NCBI GenBank assembly: GCA_003344405.1
Contig: NOWV01000015.1
Span: 682,001-746,000 of the forward strand
From: Trichoplax sp. H2
Taxonomy: Eukaryota > Placozoa > Uniplacotomia > Trichoplacea
DNA: 64,000 nucleotides
Reading direction: 5' to 3'
Made by a program: the position numbers and the translations under genes. Numbering within the stretch: the first letter of the stretch is position 1; each line of letters begins with the position of its first letter. Below are positions 24,144-37,459 of the stretch, piece by piece. Below the pieces are notes generated by a model. The model did not search any database and was not told the DNA's origin. It worked only from the letters and a program-made list of their open reading frames with translations.

Positions 24144-25932
24144 ATGGCCAAGAGCAGATATGAATACGTCAAGCTATTCGAACAAGCTGATCAATGCTTG
24201 CGAAATTGCTGGATAGTTGTACGTCTTGATGGAAGATGCTTTCACAAGTAGGTCTGAAATCGATGCTACTCGACTGACAAGTACTAGCTTAGGCTTGCTA
24301 CTGCATATACAGGACACACTAAAAGGCTCTGTTATCTTGATTCTGACCCAGGTTCTCCTCCCAACACCGATTTAAGAAACCCAATGATGATCGAGCTCTC
24401 AATTTAATGAATCACTGTGGAAAAGCGGTCATGAAAGAATTCCCCGATATTATCTTGGGTTATGGCCAAAGTGATGAGTTTAGGTTAAAGGCATGATTCA
24501 ATCCGTTATGTACAAATATGACTCTACGTATTAACGAATGATATACTCGTAAACCTTGATTCATTTAATAGCTTCATTTTCAAGAAAAGTTGTAACTTAT
24601 TTGGTCGCCGAGCAAGGTAACTCCAAAATAAACTGCAAAGTCTACATTGCGCCTGTAACTGTTATGCATCATTTAATTTGTCGCATCAGTGAATCAACAA
24701 TATGCCATATCTAAATGGGAATTAGCTTAATCGATATCCCCCAAAATAATACGATGTACAGTATTGCAATAGCCATAATACAATAATTATTTATTGTTAT
24801 TATTATTATTATTATTATGCATCACCAGTCTATTGAAATTGTTACTTGCACTCAGTAATTAGAATCGCGCCCTGCTATTACTAGATATCGTAAAGTGAAA
24901 CGTAAATTATGTTCCTGCCACTTTACCACTCACATATCCTTCAACATTAGTGCCCAATTCTTGCTTACTTTCTATTGCTTTCCATCATTTTAGCAAATTA
25001 ATGACAAATGTTACGTCTCTATTCTCATCATCCTACGTCTTTTATTGGAAGAATTATTTTAACGACATTTTGCAATATCCTCCAACTTTTGATGGACGAG
25101 TGGTATTGTATCCTTCCGATAAAAATCTTCGAGATTACTTAAGTTGGAGACAGGCAGATTGTTAGTTTTTCTTAATCGTCCATATCAATCCTTAAACATT
25201 AATACCATCTTAATCAATTTCAACCTCTCATCCTTTAGGCCATATTAACAATTTGTATAATACTTCCTTTTGGGCTCTTGTACAACAAGGACAATATTCA
25301 TTACCTGATGCTGAGAAAAAACTATGTGTACGCAATACAGTATTTACTCTACAGTCAACAACGAACGAAACGAATTTATAAATTTATCCTGCTTAAAAAT
25401 ATTTAGGGAACGGATTCCGGCGATAAAAATGAACTATTATTTAGCCAATTTCAGATCAACTACGATAAAGAACCTGCAATATTTAGGAAGGGGTCAATTT
25501 TATTATGGAAGGAGGTCAGTTAATATGATTCAGGACTATACATTACAACTATCTATGGCATTCTTTATCTGTAAATCATAAAACACTGAATATACTATCA
25601 ATACAATTTTCTTACGAGCTACATTCATTGTCCTGTATTTTATACTATTACGTATCGTCAGATCCGTATTACAGAGTTTAACATGATGTATCAAATTATA
25701 TTACAAGATTTACAGTTAACCGAATGCAACAAATTTGCAACCTTAATATCGTTACTAACAATTTGCATTAACATGTTAGATTGAAGAAAATATATTAAAG
25801 GAATGCAAAAGTAGCAATTCTGAAGATACAGAGTATAAGAACGTTGTCCGCAAGAGAAAAGATGTAGTTGTAGAGCATGTAGACATAATTGGCGATAATT
25901 TTTGGACTGGAAATTCTCAATTATTATCATAA
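24144..25932 (+). CDS. THG1L: tRNA-histidine guanylyltransferase (THG1)
   Basis: Adds the essential G(-1) nucleotide to the 5' end of tRNA-His by reverse (3'-to-5') polymerisation. Exons: 24144-24247, 24352-24483, 24572-24616, 24994-25160, 25240-25327 (acceptor approx.), 25407-25514, 25780-25932. Conserved pieces are [27 protein letters not shown] (metal-binding Asp), [20 protein letters not shown] (second metal-binding site), [57 protein letters not shown] and the C-terminal [10 protein letters not shown]. All junctions keep phase. The length is close to the vertebrate enzyme, and the start MAK is the family start. Its 3' end abuts that of SIL1. Confidence 0.95.
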
Positions 25933-26021
25933 TAGGTGCATTTGAACGTTTTGCATTAAAATAAAATAAAATATATGAATAGCAATCTTTTTATGGGTAT
26001 GTCATTTATCATTCCTCGCAC

Positions 26022-27992
26022 TTAAGATATTGACAACTTATTTTGCAATCTTACTGATAAATCGATCAATTCTGAATAAAAGGAATTATCATCGTCTTCC
26101 GCTATCAATTTTTTCCACTTCTCTACAGAGTTTTTCAACTTTGTAGATACATTGTCTTTGTCAAATTCTTCTTTACAATACGCTACTACTGTATTCATAG
26201 CAACTAATACTCTCTCCGTTGCGTCATAATCTGTAGTTTGCAGCAATATTGGCATAAATTTACACCACTTGCGCTCAATTAATTCGTCGAGTATTCTGCA
26301 ATTAGAACAGTAAGACAATAAAAATTATGCTAAGTAAATGCCAATGACATAATCATTAGATCCTATACTAAATTTAGCTTCACCTTCCAGTTATTGAGAT
26401 GTTATCTTCAGCTTGATAGTTAGTATGCTATAGTAATACGTAAAAAATAATTAAAACAAACAAAGATATAAATAGACGCAGTACAAATCATGAAATCTCA
26501 TCCTGTAGACAACTTACATTCTCTTTTAAGAGATCAGATATGAGAGTAAGTGCTTTTATTCGGAGAACCTCAGTGCCACCCTCCAAAAATATTTTGGTTA
26601 ACACTGTCATCCCACCCCGACGTAGAAATTCCATCTGTGCAGGAGGAAAATTTCTCAAAAGGGATGATAAAGCATAAAGCGATCTGCGGCGTATAATGAA
26701 TTCCTCCTTTGCATCTATGCCGTTAAAAATAATTGGTAAAATTCCAAGATCCAGCATAATTCTTTGCACATCAAGGTTACTGTATGAAATGAGAAATATA
26801 TGAGAAATTTAATTTTATTTAAAATTTTCAATTTGCATCAACAGTCCTATAACTACTATCTAGCGTCAATTTTCTTTTTAGCTTTTGAATGACTAGAGCA
26901 AGGGTTTGACAATTTTTAGACACAATAGATGAAATATTATGTTAAATGTTAAGGTATAGTTTGTGCTCGTATATACAAATTTGAATACTAATGAATTATT
27001 AGTTCATATGAAATACCTTTGAACAGCAGCTCCAATAATTTGAAAAGCAATGCTCTTTATATTTACATCAGTACCATTCAAATCATGGAGAATTAACTGA
27101 TATCCCTTCATGGTATGAAAATCTTTAGCATTGTCAATCTGATGAACCAGATATTCAATACTTTCTAAAGCGGTCATTCGGTCATCCTTATTTGTACTTT
27201 TATCTTTGAGGGTGTCAATATTAGACTGTAAAACCTGAGCATCGGTTTTAATGCTTGCATGTAATTTGCCTAGATCATCTTTAATCTCTTCGATAGATTT
27301 GTAACTTGTTTTTACTCTTTCTCTATCTTCATCACTGATTACAAATGTCTATAGTAGAAATTAATGTTCATATATTTGTATCAATACATGTAATAAAATA
27401 ATGAAAAGCCATATCTTCAATTTGATTCAAAATGAATTATCTACGCCTAAGCTACATTGTACATGTCATCCAATTGTAGGGAATTATCTTTTTTATCAAA
27501 AGCCTTTACCTCCCCCGCCTTATTGTCCTTTGGCATATTTTGTAAGAGTTGTTTTAGCTCTTTCTTCGTGTATGGAATGCCATTTTGAAAATTTGGCCCA
27601 GTTGTTTTCTCCTTTTCTTTGTTGGTACCATCTTCCATCAGTTTTGCCTCTTTCTTGCCTGTCGCTAAATTCATTCTAACATGTAGGCCAGCAGGGATAG
27701 CTTGACCTTCATACACAGTTTGCCATTCAGAAGTTGGTTGAAAAACATTCAGGTCGTCATAATCGATTTGGTTCAGTTTATCATGACTAGTTGCAGTAGA
27801 ATCCTTATTTTCAACTTCAGAGTCCACTATAGCTATGGCTTGATTACCATGTTGGTCGTTCCCATGGCAAGATAAGGAGCCTATTAAAAGTGCGTAAAAA
27901 GATAGCAGTAACCAACGCATAACAGTGTTGGGATTTTGAAGTATTTTGACCATTTTCCCACGGATAAGACGAAGCCAACTACCTCTATGCAA
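26022..27992 (-). CDS. SIL1: SIL1, nucleotide exchange factor for the ER chaperone BiP
   Basis: ER-lumenal armadillo-fold protein that releases ADP from BiP (HSPA5). Exons, minus strand in order: 27510-27992, 27017-27348, 26518-26779, 26384-26427, 26022-26295; all phases match. The first exon encodes a hydrophobic signal peptide. Met25 ([16 protein letters not shown]) is the most likely start; upstream in-frame Mets at residues 1 and 14 precede it. The signature region [20 protein letters not shown] followed by GKKEAKL matches SIL1. Armadillo-type helices follow ([57 protein letters not shown]). The C-terminus reads NKLSIS and has no KDEL-like retention signal; human SIL1 also lacks a canonical one. 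Confidence 0.94.
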
Positions 27993-30368
27993 ATATAATG
28001 GATCAATCGATACCAGCCACAGGTTAGAGAATGCACAATATACAGTTAACGGTATACTACTTTAGTTTAGATATGAATTTGCCGGCTATACTTTGCTCTT
28101 AATTAATAACAGCGAATTTTCAATCAATGCAGTACAATGTCGAACAGTTACGACACTTCTGGGCGAACAGTACCAGGCTTTAACCAATCCAACTGTAAGA
28201 TCACTATGTAATATTAACAGGTGGGAAATAAATTGCAGGATGCAGTCGGTAGCTACTTACTCGGTGCTTAAAGTTTGGAGGAGTCCACTTTCGCCACTTG
28301 ATAATAACAAGATGAATTTGGTAACGTTTCCAATGCTTTCACTATTTATAGTCTCGCGTGAATGGTGTCAATTGCCTGTTTCCAGTGTTGCATCATAGTG
28401 TACTGTACAGTATTTCACTTACCCACTATACACAGTACAGTACCGTAAGCTTGACTTTGGTTACGTGGCGTATTTTCATTCATTAAAACTTGAAACACTG
28501 ACTACAGTACTTTCCACTGGAAAGTACTGTACACAATACTGTAGAAGAAGACCTGGACCAGACCGGGCCAGACCGGATCAGTTGGCTTTTTCATTCATTC
28601 AATACTGTACTGTAGTAGAGACCCTCAGTATCTTCTTGTTTTCAATTTGGTTTTTGCAAGAAATTTTGTGCTGTTAACACTTTAATTGTGCTCTTTAACT
28701 AATTATTCTATACTAAGTTTGGTTCATACGGTAGTGTTAGAACTAGACCGGATATAGTAGGAGTTACATATTAACGCTTTAAAATAAAAGCATGGAACGC
28801 TACTGATGCCAATGGTATAATTTGAAACTCCTTGACATACTGTAAATCTGTAATTCATCGAGGCTGTTGAAATTTTGGTAATATTAGTAGCAGCAGTTTA
28901 TCAAGTTCTCGTCAATTCAACTTCTTAGAATTAAATTTATTTGAAACAGATTCCTTGCTTTTATACTATACCGAATACAGTATGTATTTAGAAGCCTTAA
29001 CATCGAAGACGTTTCCGGTCAAAACAATGCAACATAAGTCGGCTATATCCTGTACAGTGTACACTATACACTGTAAAGGCTGCTCAATTGCAAATGATGC
29101 AATACACAGTACCGGTGCAGACACATCTCAGACCGTACAGACCAGACTGCAGACTACGTAGAGCTAGCTCAGTACAATTTCAGCGACATTTTTGCATGTA
29201 GAACAAGGAAATGTTTGGGCCTAGTAACTATGATCGACACTCATAATATGGAGGCCATTAAGGAGCAGAATCCTTGGTCGGGCATATCAAAAAATGCCAA
29301 ATTAAGGACCCTGTTAAGGAGTGTTCAAACTTCAAACTTTTTATTATCTCCTTGAAGTTATTGTCGATTCGTAGTCACCTACTGTTTTTCGACGGCAGAC
29401 AACGAATAGACGAGCCAGCATCGAAAAGCGCTCTAGTTTTAGCCTCAACAGAATCAGTCAGATTCTGCCGAGATAAACCTAGTCCAATCCTTGGATTATA
29501 TTGAATATTTAATAGTACTCACACTTTGACAATACAGTATTAAATTATTCATTTTTCGTCTTTAAAAATTGACAAATTAAACCATACGGTAATTATCCAA
29601 TATGAAGTCCGTGAATTGAGATTTGATCTTATTGACTAGATTCAGCATAAAGATAACTTACGATTGAGCGCACTTATAAATTGCAATCCGTACCAAATAT
29701 AAATGACTCACAGAACCATTATCGGCAAACTCCATTTAATACAATAATCCATAACAACAATCTGACGATAATGTATTAATCGCTATTCTTAGATAGATAG
29801 ACACGAGGATATCGTTGTAAACATCAACTTCATAATATGCTAAACCTCGAATAGAACTGTTCGCATACGAGTACGTACATTATGATAATCCATAACAACA
29901 ATCTGACGATACTGGATTAATGGCTATTCTTAGATAGACAGGAGGATATCGTTATAAACATTAACTTCATAACATGCTAAACCTCGAAAAGAACTGTTCG
30001 CATACCAGTATGCACATTATACACAGTAATATACAGTACTGTATACGAGCTAGGCGTACAATTAATTTAATTTTAATAACATAAATACAGTAATGTTTTA
30101 CATTTTTAACACCTTCAACATATCATGTAGTACACATTGTACCATATAGCACACTGTAAACGAAGCAAATACAGTATATTGGGTCGTACACAATATCTCG
30201 ATTAATTTAAATTTGATGGCAATATTTAAGAAACTGTCAACCATGCATAGTATAAAGCACTTGTGATAGTACGCAAGTTACACTTCCATCAATAAGTTTA
30301 TACACGAAATTGATATGTGTTTTAAATTAATTAGCCAGCAGGTCAGTTTCCATGCCGCAATAGTACAC
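27993..30368. other. Intergenic region with microsatellites and a 141-bp tandem duplication
   Basis: No supported gene. It contains GTACT-type tracts (28395-28640), a near-perfect hairpin at 28503-28531 (14-bp arms, 1-nt loop) and a short GACCGG/GACCAG-rich tract at 28549-28580. A two-copy 141-bp direct repeat spans 29744-30020. The plus-strand open frame at 28093-28398 has no family signature. Confidence 0.5.
29744..30020. repeat. Two-copy direct repeat, period 141 bp
   Basis: Copy 1 starts at 29744 and copy 2 at 29885. They share ATAATCCATAACAACAATCT, AGGATATCGTT and GAACTGTTCGCATAC, with scattered substitutions and one short deletion in copy 2. It is non-coding and lies downstream of the GPCR stop. 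Confidence 0.9.
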
Positions 30369-31442
30369 TTAAATATATCTCTCACGAACGCTACATCGCC
30401 TAATACGATCATCACTAGCATCATTAATACGTTTTGGCAAACGCGTAGCACGTTTCGATAATTCCTGTAGTTTCTTTTTACTATCAGCAGTGAAATAGGC
30501 GTAAAGTAGCGGTATGATAGCAGGATAGAAAAACGCTATATAACGTGTTATTAATAACATATAATGCATAAAAGTGCTAATACGGTCATGTCCAAGTTGT
30601 TTAATGACAAGATAGACTGTGATATAAGGCAAGAAGAAGATTACAAATGTAATAAGCAAAATACTGAATTGCCTGTAAGCTTTTTTCCGACGCCATGATT
30701 GCTTTTGTTTCATAATATCACCATTTCGATTAATAAATACTCCCTTAGTATGAAATTGAATAATCAGCGTAAGGTGGCAATAAGTAAGCAATGAGACTAT
30801 TAATGGCAGAGAAAACAAGGCCAAAAATAGGATAAAAACGTACACTTTCTCTTCCTGAGGACCATCATATTCTTGACACTTAGCATACAAAGCCACTGTA
30901 GAAATTCTCTTAAATATCAGTACCACAGGCACAATACATACGGCTGACGATGCAATCCAAATTATAGAAATAAGAATGATAACCCTTTTTTTCGTAACAT
31001 ATTTCTTATATGAAAAAGGATTTAATATCGAGAAGTAACGATCTAAACTGATCAAGCATAAATGAATACAAATAATGACTGCAAAAGCTTGACCAAGAGG
31101 TGATAATATCCTGCATAAAATTGGAACTTGATACCAAAAGGGGTTAGCTCGACGAGGCAATATATACATCATGCTATATAATATTGATACAAAGCATGTA
31201 CTATTTACAATTACTGTAGAATTTTTTTTATACCGTTCTTTCAATCCTACAACAATTAAATACGCAGAATTGGTTATAATTATTGTCACACCTACGGTGC
31301 ACCACAGCAACATCTCGGTAACATTAACCTTTGGAGACACAATATTTGAGGAATTATTACAATTTGGAGATAATCCTGAGTAGATGCAAGGATGAGCTGA
31401 AATATTCCTCATTTCCATTCCAGTTGTGTTGATTAATTTCAT
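30369..31442 (-). CDS. Class A (rhodopsin-like) G-protein-coupled receptor, intronless, orphan
   Basis: The 357-residue seven-helix receptor has an N-terminus with sequons at N5, N13, N29/N30 and N40. TM1 has an N58-S-A box. C110 (before TM3) and C189 (second extracellular loop) can form the conserved disulfide. TM3 ends LDRYFSI (DRY at 134-136), TM4 has W162, TM5 P213, TM6 FFLPYI (P272) and TM7 IIPLLYAYF, a variant of NPxxY lacking the Asn. TM2 lacks the usual sodium-site Asp. The tail is basic (KKKLQELSKR, RRCSVRERYI). It resembles the large lineage-specific intronless class A receptor sets described in placozoans (inference). The ligand cannot be assigned. Confidence 0.92.
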   Translation of the reverse strand: MKLINTTGMEMRNISAHPCIYSGLSPNCNNSSNIVSPKVNVTEMLLWCTVGVTIIITNSAYLIVVGLKERYKKNSTVIVNSTCFVSILYSMMYILPRRANPFWYQVPILCRILSPLGQAFAVIICIHLCLISLDRYFSILNPFSYKKYVTKKRVIILISIIWIASSAVCIVPVVLIFKRISTVALYAKCQEYDGPQEEKVYVFILFLALFSLPLIVSLLTYCHLTLIIQFHTKGVFINRNGDIMKQKQSWRRKKAYRQFSILLITFVIFFLPYITVYLVIKQLGHDRISTFMHYMLLITRYIAFFYPAIIPLLYAYFTADSKKKLQELSKRATRLPKRINDASDDRIRRCSVRERYI

Positions 31443-34400
31443 TTAACCAAGAAAGGTTTGCCAAGAAACAAATAAATACTATCGCTCCTTATACTTAAAA
31501 CACCGCATGAAATAACAACCGCTATCTTCACGCTTTTTTTTTATTTACAGTATTACTTCTCAAATTATAGAAGTAGGAATTTTTCATAAACAAAGAATAA
31601 ATACAGTAACAAAAAGCTAAAATGCCTCTTTGATCAACTTACGAATACTTTGAAATGACACTCATCTGTAACTTCAATTTCTTAAGCAGGAATAGTATAA
31701 CGAAGTAGAAGAGAATATAGAATTATCACCACTATCTGGTCTATCAGCGAAAAAGCATTCAACTTTTCAGAGACTAACGGCACTGGCTTTCGATATGTTC
31801 AATTATCGAGTATTCTGTTTCATAAATAATGATAGCAATTAGAAGGATAACTTATAAACTATAAAGAAGTATTTCGAAATCAACTTTATCATCAACACTA
31901 TGGTAACGGATTAATTAAAATTTAATATTAAAATAGACAGAATATAACCATGATGAAGCAGGAAAAACTTATCTACGATATAAAATCAAATGAATATGGT
32001 CCATCGTTATCCAATAGCATTGTATTTAAACTGGAGTATACTTATAATCGATCTCTTAAAACCAATCAATTGCGAGAATTAAAAGATTAGATTTTAAATT
32101 ATTCATTATCAGATATAATATTACATTATCGTGTATAGTATTAAAGTTAGTAGCTATACAAGCATAGTTTATTAAGGCCATGATAAACTTTTTAGCATTA
32201 GCAGTACTCATTCTTGAATTATAATAAATTAAAGCTGTTACCTTTAGGTGCGAAATATCGGCGTTTAAGTTTTGTTGGAGGGATTTTAAAACATGCATAT
32301 TATCATAACCATGATAATAACACTAAAAAATTTAATTCCTTAAGATAATAACATGCTCTTTGAAATTAATTATGTAATAGAAATGAAAGCTGTGAAAAGA
32401 AACTAGCTGAAGTCCTTAAATTTAATAGATACTATTCAAATTATTATATAATTGAATAGCCAGTTGTAGCTGTAACAAATTTTATAAAAATGTTTCATTA
32501 ACTACATCATCTAAGACAATAAATATGCCGTATTACCACTCCATTGAGAAAAATATCCTCGAACTTTATCATGCCGTAATGGTATTATCTGTCAATTTTC
32601 CATAAGCTGATTGGCTTTATTTTATTACTCTTGGCATATTAATTAAAAATTGCAATAATCCCAGCTGTGAAGGGCATATTTACTAATATTTTAATTACAT
32701 TTGTTCTTCCGCACAGACAATTTTGGCTCTAATTTTGCGTTATTTACTTCTTAATTTAAAATATTAATATTCAAAAACTCATTACAATAATGTAATTATG
32801 GGAAAGATATATTATGTTTTATTTTATAAATTATCACCTGAATATGATAAATAATATATGTTAAATAGATTTAATAAAGAACCTGAATGGTTTTTACTAA
32901 ATTTTAGCACAAACATTGCAGCAACTGTTAATTATTTAATCTCATTGAATAATATTGCACTTCATCTTTAATAGATCTAAATCCAGGATATCCTGTAATA
33001 GGTTAAAGCTTTTTTGCCCTACCAATATTAATACAGATATTAATAGAGGTTGATTGACACTAAAGCTAAATGCAAGACTAATGCATACTTTGAAATAAAA
33101 TAAGGAAGTAAAGAGTAGTTTATTGTGTCTGGTTCTACATACTGGTTTCGATGCAATTTAAAGAATTTTAAAACCATAAATTATTACATGCAGTCTATAA
33201 TGCTATCAGTCTGACGGTAAGAAGAATCTTAAAAAATTACATTCTAGTAAATTCTTATTACAAACGGCATCAGAACGAGTTTCATCTATATATTCCTACT
33301 TAGATACAATTTACTTTTCAATCCTGTTCTGGGTCAGACATTCTAATCTCAATTATCAATTCTATACTTGAAATATTTTGTAATAATCTTTAAAGGTTTA
33401 CATATAACTCAAGATGTATTTTGAGATATTCTTATCAACTTATATTCTCTTTTATTTCTGAACTATCGAGTATTTATCAATTTCTCGACTTTAATTTATT
33501 TTTCATTTTGCATTTAATATAGCCGGTAAGTGAAATATTTTTATTTACATTTATCTTTATAGAAACTCCTACGTTGCAATAATGCTGTGTTAGTGTCACT
33601 GCTATTTATTATATTTTATTTACCGATATGAATTGATTTCGAACCGAACCTTTGACACATCTATACGCGGTGGGTTGCGATTAAATAAACTATCACTGTT
33701 AGTTTACGAAATAAAGGTTATATAGGTCAGTAAACAATATATAATACAATATCAAGACGAAAGGAAGTTTGCACTATAGCAAATAGTTTACACCTAGAAA
33801 AGTTATTTATAGCAAAAAAGAATGTAACCCATCCAACCTTTTTTCTTCTGTGTATCTATACGTTTTATTTATGCTGACATACCGTACATAACAATAAATT
33901 TCAATTTGTCTAATACTAATAAATTTTAGGAAAAACGCTCTAGTTAATTGAAGTAGATTACGATATAATACTATAATTGACTAATTTTAAGTAGCACAAT
34001 GACCGATATTAATTACAGCCCTTGCAACATAAACAGTAATATCAGCTACTGAAATGAGCTAATCTTCAAAGTATACCCTACGTTTACTAAAAGTGTAAAT
34101 TATCTAGGTACGCTTCTTATAATTTTGACAGTAATATAGTATAGAGTTACAATAACAATGCTTAGGGAATCGGTCAAAATAAATTACTAACTTAAAGATA
34201 AAACTTCTATGATATTCTTACATTTTAAAGCAAATTTTTATTAACTCTTGAAGAATCTCCAGAGTTGATGATGACATAGAAATTTATTCATATACTTGAA
34301 TCGATGGCATCGGGTGCATTAAAGTAACTAATAAAAGTAAATAAAAGTATAATATGTGGTGTGACTCATGCTATTCTGATATTGATCTATGCTATTAGAT

Positions 34401-37288
34401 CGCTTTATACCTATATTCGCATATGTACACATATTGAAAGCTAACTAAGATTATATAGAATTCTCCTTGAGTTAAGCTTAGCAAATTTATTAAATCAGAT
34501 AAAATCAAGACATTAATAACGATGAATAAATTATTTACTGCCTTCAAAATTAAAAACAATTAAATTTTATTTATATGCCTACAGTTAGCAACAGTATAAT
34601 AATAATCAGTCGATGTATCTGACACCTAGAAGACAGTATTCGAACAGATCAATTCAACGCGTTCAAAGCTAGGTTCAAGGTAAACTTAATGAATAGCTAT
34701 GACATGTAAGTAATAGCTCTATTTAATATAATTCCTGCAGTGTTGTATTCAGAAATAATATACTGATCCCTTGTTATACTTCCTGAATACTATGTAGATT
34801 CCGTAAAATCTAAAATAAAATTTTTGACATATTAATTTTCAGAAAGACTGTACTTGGCGGCGAATAAATAAAAATAATACGAAACCTGAAAATTTTTGTC
34901 ATGATCTTGGACGATGTAAATGTCAATTAAAAATATATCTACCGTAAATTATCATTTGTTAGATTAGTAACCTTCGATGATTGATAACCAAGAAAATTAT
35001 CAGTGATCCAAATACAATAGCAATTCAGATATTCGCTAGTCCTAAATCCAAATAACTTGATAACTACCAAAATTAAATTTGCTTTTTTCTAAGTAAATAA
35101 AATTTATCATCAACCTTGGCACCGCTTGTAGTCAGTTACTTGCAGATACTGACTTATGACTAACAATTTGTTATGACTTTTTAGCCGATGGAATCGTCAG
35201 TTATCGTCCCGTAACTTATACGCGTATTTCAAGGGCAATATGCTTCCGTAATTACAGGTTATTATTAGTGGCTGCGATTAATTAGCAATAAATTTCGATA
35301 GATTATCACCAGTATTTATAGCTAGGTATCCATTTGCACTGAATTCTGACAATTGCTAATAATGATTAATGATAATTTGCTTGTAATAGTCTTGGTTTGT
35401 TTTGCTACAACTGTCAATTCGGTAATCACCAAAAGGAAGATACGCAATAGTTAAAAGCTAGAATTATTAACGCTAGTATTCTTACCGATAGCGGAATTAA
35501 TGCACTACTATTTACAAAGCGGTAATTTGATTATGGTGATTGCTAACGGTTGAAAGTCTATGGTTAGCGAAAGCAGCTAGTGCTAGGAAAATTATAGACT
35601 ATCATCACTCAATGCAGTCGCTTTTTAATTCTAAAATACTATAATAAATAAGTACCTTATGATTGCTGGCTATAGTTGTGAAATCCTGATTCTACTCGTA
35701 ATTCGGTTACGGTACTCATCATTATAGTACTGATCTATCAAAGCTGATAATGATGATTGGTAATAACAGTTAATAAAGTACAGTATCATATTTATCTCCA
35801 GGAATTTATAACACGTAGTAATTCTATCACAGCTACTGCAACACGAGTAATTGCTAGTAAAACTACTATTTGTTTTTGTTAGTTCCGTCAGCCATCAGCA
35901 TACCAGTAATAATTTGTTAATTGATTGATATTCACATATGCATAATTATACGAATAACTAATAAAGTCATCGGTTGAGGATTAGTTATTCATTACTACGA
36001 AAGTATTGAACGACTATCGGCTATAATAATTAATTATTATGTCACCATTTGTTTGTAAATATCAACCACTATCTAGAACAATATCCAAACAATATCCAAA
36101 ATCATCCCACTATTTGTCTATAAAAATATAACCACTACATTGAGTTTAGTCATTCAATAGTGTAATAATATCAAAAATTGCGTCATTATTTGCAAAATTC
36201 AACCACGACGTAGAAATTAGTCACTGAATAGCCGTAGTAATATCTAAAATGATCTCTTTTTTACTTCCTAATAGCTTGTCATTGTGACAAAATCTCCTAG
36301 TTAATGGATGCTTTACCCATCAAGTCACTTCTCAGAATTAGATTATCTATTGTTCGTGATTTGTTAATTAACTAATTATGACGGATGGAGATAATAGTTT
36401 TTAATGCTCTCACATTACTATAGGATTCAAAATGCAGTGACTAATAGGTAAAACTCAATAACAATAGTTATACTGCAGTAATTAGTGGTGAAGAGGTGTA
36501 TTGTAAGTAACGATGAAAGCCTGCAAAAATCATTCAGATAGAGAAGGTTTGTCGCGTGAATAAATTATAGCAAACTACAGTAATAATAAAATAACTTTAG
36601 ATTCTGTATATTACATTTGTATCCATGCACCTACAAAGTTCAGTACAGTTACTTTAATTACAACAACCAATACCTTAACAAGATTTTTCTGTTGCTATTA
36701 TTTATATAATGGGACAATAAATACTTTTGCGTTAATTTTATTTCCGTTAAAAGCTAGACGACAAATAGATACAAACAACAGCCTAAAGTCTATATCGCAT
36801 AACAAATGAAATCTTTGTGCAATAGATCATGTTATGATATCAAAAAACTTTACCGGATTTTGGTACTTAAATGTAAGAAAATTTTATTACTAGGCAAAAT
36901 GTTAAAGAATTAATAGAACATTTCATACATTAACAAAAAAAACACTGTCCACTGTCTGTAAATCGCTTTTACCCCTTATAATAATAACAATGGCCACAGT
37001 AGCATAACAATATCAATATCCTAAAGATAAAAATTACATCTAATATTCAATAATATCATATCACTGATCTATAACATCCAGATTCCAAAATGAGTAAATT
37101 ACATCGCCTTAATTTTTATTCTACCTAAGCGTAAGTCAAGTCTATTTTTAAGAAAGTTATACTATGCAGTAAAACTTAACCCAACCCTATAGAACTCGTC
37201 ATTATCTAGATGCTAAGATTTATGGTACATTAATCATTACAAAGATGCTTTTTACTTCAGATAACATTGGCAGCCTTCTATTTCATAC

Positions 37289-37431
37289 CTGCAGCATTGA
37301 AATTTAGAAGAGAGTAGTTTTAAGTTGTTTATTGCATCAAAATAATCATTCTGTAGATAGCACAGTAACCTCATTTTGTTGACAATCTCAATCTCGATCA
37401 GGACATTTTTCAATCGTAATTCTATTAAAAT
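37289..37431 (-). other. Exon-like segment, unassigned
   Basis: A good acceptor (GATCTTGCAG), a 143-nt open stretch and a good donor (TGCAG/GTATGA) bound this piece. Its only open phase encodes an amphipathic helical sequence (NKMRLLCYLQNDYFDAINNL) that looks like part of a TPR or similar helical repeat. No partner exon with compatible phase was identified nearby, so it may be chance. Confidence 0.25.
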
Positions 37432-37459
37432 CTGCAAGATCCCATAAATGGCATAGAAG

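Noticed and set aside
27401-27679. 92-residue plus-strand open frame
   Set aside because: Antisense shadow of SIL1 exon 1.
28093-28398. 101-residue plus-strand open frame
   Set aside because: Composition not protein-like, no motif, and it is surrounded by repeats.
31171-31383. 70-residue plus-strand open frame
   Set aside because: Antisense shadow of the GPCR N-terminus.
32056-32298. 80-residue minus-strand frame overlapping a 46-residue plus-strand frame
   Set aside because: No motif, no splice partner and a low-complexity AT-rich composition.
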